This document shows, in pieces, positions 61,836-64,000 of a DNA stretch of 64,000 nt. The stretch's first letter is position 1. Each line of letters begins with the position of its first letter. The DNA lies in the NCBI GenBank assembly GCA_013289825.1, contig JABCZF010000016.1, positions 1 through 64,000 on the forward strand, written 5' to 3'. Below the pieces are notes generated by a model, which saw only the letters and a list, made by a program, of their open reading frames with translations, was not told where the DNA came from and made no database searches. A program made the position numbers and the translations under genes. Source of the DNA: Acidobacteriota bacterium. Lineage in GTDB: Bacteria; Acidobacteriota; Terriglobia; Acidiferrales; UBA7541.

Positions 61836-62369
61836 TTGGATTTGGAAAAAATTCGGGAAGCCGCCGAGCGCGTGGCGCGGTCGGAAGGGCTGGAAATATA
61901 TGATGTTCAGTGGAAGGTGGGGAAGCAGCGCTTCTTGCGGGTGATCATCGACCGGGTGCCGAAAGCTGGGGCGGCGATGACGGACGGAGCGGGGTTGGTT
62001 TTGGCGCCGGCGGAGGTGCGCGAGGGCGGGCAGCTGGGTGTTAGCCATGCGGATTGCCAGCGCGTTAGCCAGCAGCTGAGTGTGATTTTGGATGTGGAGG
62101 AGTTGATTCCCGGGCCGGGGTACATCCTGGAGGTGAGTTCGCCGGGGATGGACCGGGCTTTGCGGATGCCTGGGGAGTACGAGAGATTTCGCGGACGAAT
62201 GGCCAAGATTTCTACCAGCGAGCCTGTGGAGGATGGGAAGTACTTTGAGGGACGCTTGGCGGGATTTGCTGATGGGAAGGTGCGGTTGGAGTTGCAGGGG
62301 AAGGTAGCGCGGACGGTGGAGTTGCCGCTCGAGAAGATACGGAAGGCGAATTTGATGGTGGAGTTTTAG
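61836..62369 (+). CDS. rimP: Ribosome maturation factor RimP
   Basis: This factor of 177 residues is needed for 30S subunit maturation. The N-terminal alpha/beta domain contains LEIYDVQWKVGKQRFLRVII, then HADCQRVSQQLSVILD and the signature YILEVSSPGMDRALRMPGEYERF. The C-terminal SH3-like domain contains FEGRLAGFADGKVRLEL. A 20-residue insertion after the first strand pair (VPKAGAAMTDGAGLVLAPAE) is longer than usual. TTG 61836 with GGGAG upstream fits the conserved start (MDLEKIREAAERV); frames opening upstream run through the leader hairpin. Confidence 0.92.
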   Translation: MDLEKIREAAERVARSEGLEIYDVQWKVGKQRFLRVIIDRVPKAGAAMTDGAGLVLAPAEVREGGQLGVSHADCQRVSQQLSVILDVEELIPGPGYILEVSSPGMDRALRMPGEYERFRGRMAKISTSEPVEDGKYFEGRLAGFADGKVRLELQGKVARTVELPLEKIRKANLMVEF

Positions 62370-62503
62370 GGAGCTGGCAGCCAGCAGTCGACAGCAAAAA
62401 AAGAAGGAAAAGAATTACGCAAAGGACACGGAGAAGCGAGACCACAGGAGATTTGAGGTCGCAAGAGATTTCAGGGATTTTAGGAAGACGATCGGGAACT
62501 TAC

Positions 62504-64000
62504 ATGGCGAATCTGCTCTATCAGCAAATTGAGATGTTGAGCCGCGAGAAGCATATCGAGGCGACCGTTGTGGTGTCTGCGATTGAAGACGCGATGGTGG
62601 TGGCGGCGCGGAAGTACTACAAGACGGAAGAGGATTTGCGCGCGAAGTTCAATCCGGAAACCGGACAAGTGGATGTGTACTCGGTGCATGTAGTCGTGGA
62701 GGAAGTGACCGACCCCAAGAAGGAAGTGAGCCTGGCGGAGGCCAAGAAAAAGAATCCGGCGGCGGAGATTGGCACGGAGATTACCGCGGCGAAGCCCACT
62801 GACGTGTTGGGGCGGATTGCGGCGCAGACGGCCAAGCAGGTGATTCTGCAGAAGGTGCGCGAGGCGGAGCGCGACACGATTTACAACGAGTACCACACGC
62901 GCGTGGGCGAGCTGGTGACGGTGATTGTGAAGCGCGCCGAAGGCCCGGATTTGATTGTGGACATGGGGCGGACGGAAGCGCGGTTGCCGAAGCGCGAGCA
63001 GTCGAAGCTAGAGACGTACAACATTGGGGAGCGTTTGCGCGTGGTGATCAAGATGGTGGATCGCGCGGCGAAGGGGCCGCAGGTGATCGTTTCGCGCGCG
63101 GATGCCAGCCTGGTGCAGCGACTGTTTGAGATGGAAGTGCCGGAAATTTACGATGGGACCGTGCAGATACGGCATGCGGCGCGCGAGGCTGGAGAGCGGA
63201 CCAAAGTGGCAGTGGCTAGCCGGGATAAAGATGTCGATCCGGTGGGCGCTTGCGTGGGAATGAAGGGTATGCGCGTGCAGTCGATTATTCGCGAATTGCG
63301 CGGCGAGAAGATTGACATTATTCCTTACAGCGAGGAAACCGTGGCGTTTGCCCAGAAGGCTTTAAGCCCGGCTAAAGTGACGCGGGTCCAGATCACCGAC
63401 CCGGAGAATCGGAAGCTGGAAGTGATCGTAGAGGATTCGCAGCTTTCCTTGGCGATCGGGAAAAAAGGGCAGAACGTCCGGCTGGCCAGCAAGTTGATCG
63501 GCTGGGACATCGATATCAAGAGCGAGGAAGAGAAGCGCCAAGAGATTGAAGAGCAAATGACCGCTTTGACAGCGCCGACTACGCCGTTGACGGCGCTGGC
63601 GGGCGTGGGCGCGAAGACCATTGAAAAAATTGAAGCTGCGGGGATTACCAACGTCGAGAAGCTCGCGGGGATGACCCCGGAGCAATTGATGGAGATTCCG
63701 GGAATCGGCGAGAAGATGGTGGACAAGATTTATCAGGCGGTGAACCGGTTCTACGAAGGCGGGGTAGAGGCTGCGGCGGCTGCGCCGGCCGGGGAAAACA
63801 CGGACGACGTAGCGGTGGAGGGCGAAGCAACGCCTCCTGAAGGTGAAGCGGCCGCTGAGAGTGCCGAAGTCAGCGCGGAGTCTCGAGAGGGTGCGGCGGC
63901 AGAGGAAGCTCCGGTGGAGACTGTGGCGGAAGGTGAAACAGCAGCGGAGGTGGTAGCAGTGGAAGAAACACCTACAGCGCAACATTCTGAAGGCGAGGTA
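62504..64000 (+). CDS. nusA: Transcription termination/antitermination protein NusA (3' end beyond window)
   Basis: At least 499 codons are visible with no stop before the window ends. The N-terminal domain (LLYQQIEMLSREKHIEA) is followed by an S1 domain (VGELVTVIVKRAEGPDLIVDM), KH1 with SRADASLVQRLFEMEVPEI, the DPVGACVGMKGMRVQSI segment, and KH2 with LAIGKKGQNVRLASKL. A helix-hairpin-helix tail (GVGAKTIEKIEAAGITNVEKL) and a long Glu/Ala-rich acidic extension follow. NusA joins RNA polymerase and controls pausing and termination. It lies 134 nt after rimP, the conserved order, with infB expected next. Confidence 0.95.
   Translation, partial: MANLLYQQIEMLSREKHIEATVVVSAIEDAMVVAARKYYKTEEDLRAKFNPETGQVDVYSVHVVVEEVTDPKKEVSLAEAKKKNPAAEIGTEITAAKPTDVLGRIAAQTAKQVILQKVREAERDTIYNEYHTRVGELVTVIVKRAEGPDLIVDMGRTEARLPKREQSKLETYNIGERLRVVIKMVDRAAKGPQVIVSRADASLVQRLFEMEVPEIYDGTVQIRHAAREAGERTKVAVASRDKDVDPVGACVGMKGMRVQSIIRELRGEKIDIIPYSEETVAFAQKALSPAKVTRVQITDPENRKLEVIVEDSQLSLAIGKKGQNVRLASKLIGWDIDIKSEEEKRQEIEEQMTALTAPTTPLTALAGVGAKTIEKIEAAGITNVEKLAGMTPEQLMEIPGIGEKMVDKIYQAVNRFYEGGVEAAAAAPAGENTDDVAVEGEATPPEGEAAAESAEVSAESREGAAAEEAPVETVAEGETAAEVVAVEETPTAQHSEGEV

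Overview
The window is GC-rich chromosomal DNA from a diderm bacterium, most likely an Acidobacteriota (class Terriglobia or a close relative). This is inferred from four long FtsX/MacB-type permeases of the acidobacterial ADOP kind, two of them next to PadR regulators; from an Oar-like TonB receptor with an N-terminal carboxypeptidase-regulatory domain; and from BamA, Skp/OmpH and LolCD genes. No tRNA, rRNA, CRISPR array, insertion sequence or prophage is visible. At least three genes carry clean lesions (a SnoaL-like gene, an ADOP permease and a PhyH-type dioxygenase). They are either young pseudogenes or base-call errors.

Layout. 0-10 kb: an ADOP permease, pgeF, a vapBC toxin-antitoxin pair, rlmN divergent from a cysteine dioxygenase gene, an Fpg/Nei glycosylase, a broken SnoaL-like gene, a first Skp/OmpH-like gene and an HD-domain gene. 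10-19.3 kb: two divergent PadR-ADOP units separated by a promoter/operator region. 19.5-23.6 kb: a translationally coupled ECF sigma, zinc anti-sigma and HEAT-repeat operon, followed by a second exported HEAT-repeat protein. 23.7-27.6 kb: the lysine/diaminopimelate operon dapE-dapB-dapA-dapD on the minus strand, preceded by a sequence that matches the lysine riboswitch. 27.7-32 kb: a metallo-beta-lactamase-fold hydrolase, a frameshifted PhyH gene, an M16 peptidase and a zinc-ribbon/XRE regulator with a clear promoter and terminator. 32.1-37 kb: minus-strand genes for an exported protein, AroK, a DUF4097-like protein, a second anti-sigma/ECF sigma pair and an unknown protein.

37-52 kb is largely envelope and proteostasis: lysS, a LolC/E-type permease, LolD, ClpC (starting 1 nt after lolD), BamA, a 1482-residue lipoprotein with TIG and beta-propeller-like repeats, and a second Skp/OmpH gene with its own promoter and terminator. 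52-61.5 kb: an exported TPR protein, a class II aldolase/adducin protein, a small secreted carboxypeptidase-regulatory-domain protein, and a membrane-anchored winged-helix regulator divergent from a large TonB receptor, with a perfect 16-bp palindrome between the last two. 61.7-64 kb: the rimP-nusA operon start, with a promoter and an intrinsic-terminator-like hairpin in the rimP leader; nusA runs off the window.

The most noteworthy regulatory signals are the lysine riboswitch over dapEBAD; vapBC transcription that seems leaderless, with an operator palindrome over the -10 box; further -10 boxes placed 9 nt before start codons; a PadR promoter with an embedded inverted repeat; and the rimP attenuator. 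The least understood protein modules are the sigma/anti-sigma/HEAT cassette and the XRE regulator that combines a zinc ribbon with a histidine-rich tail.
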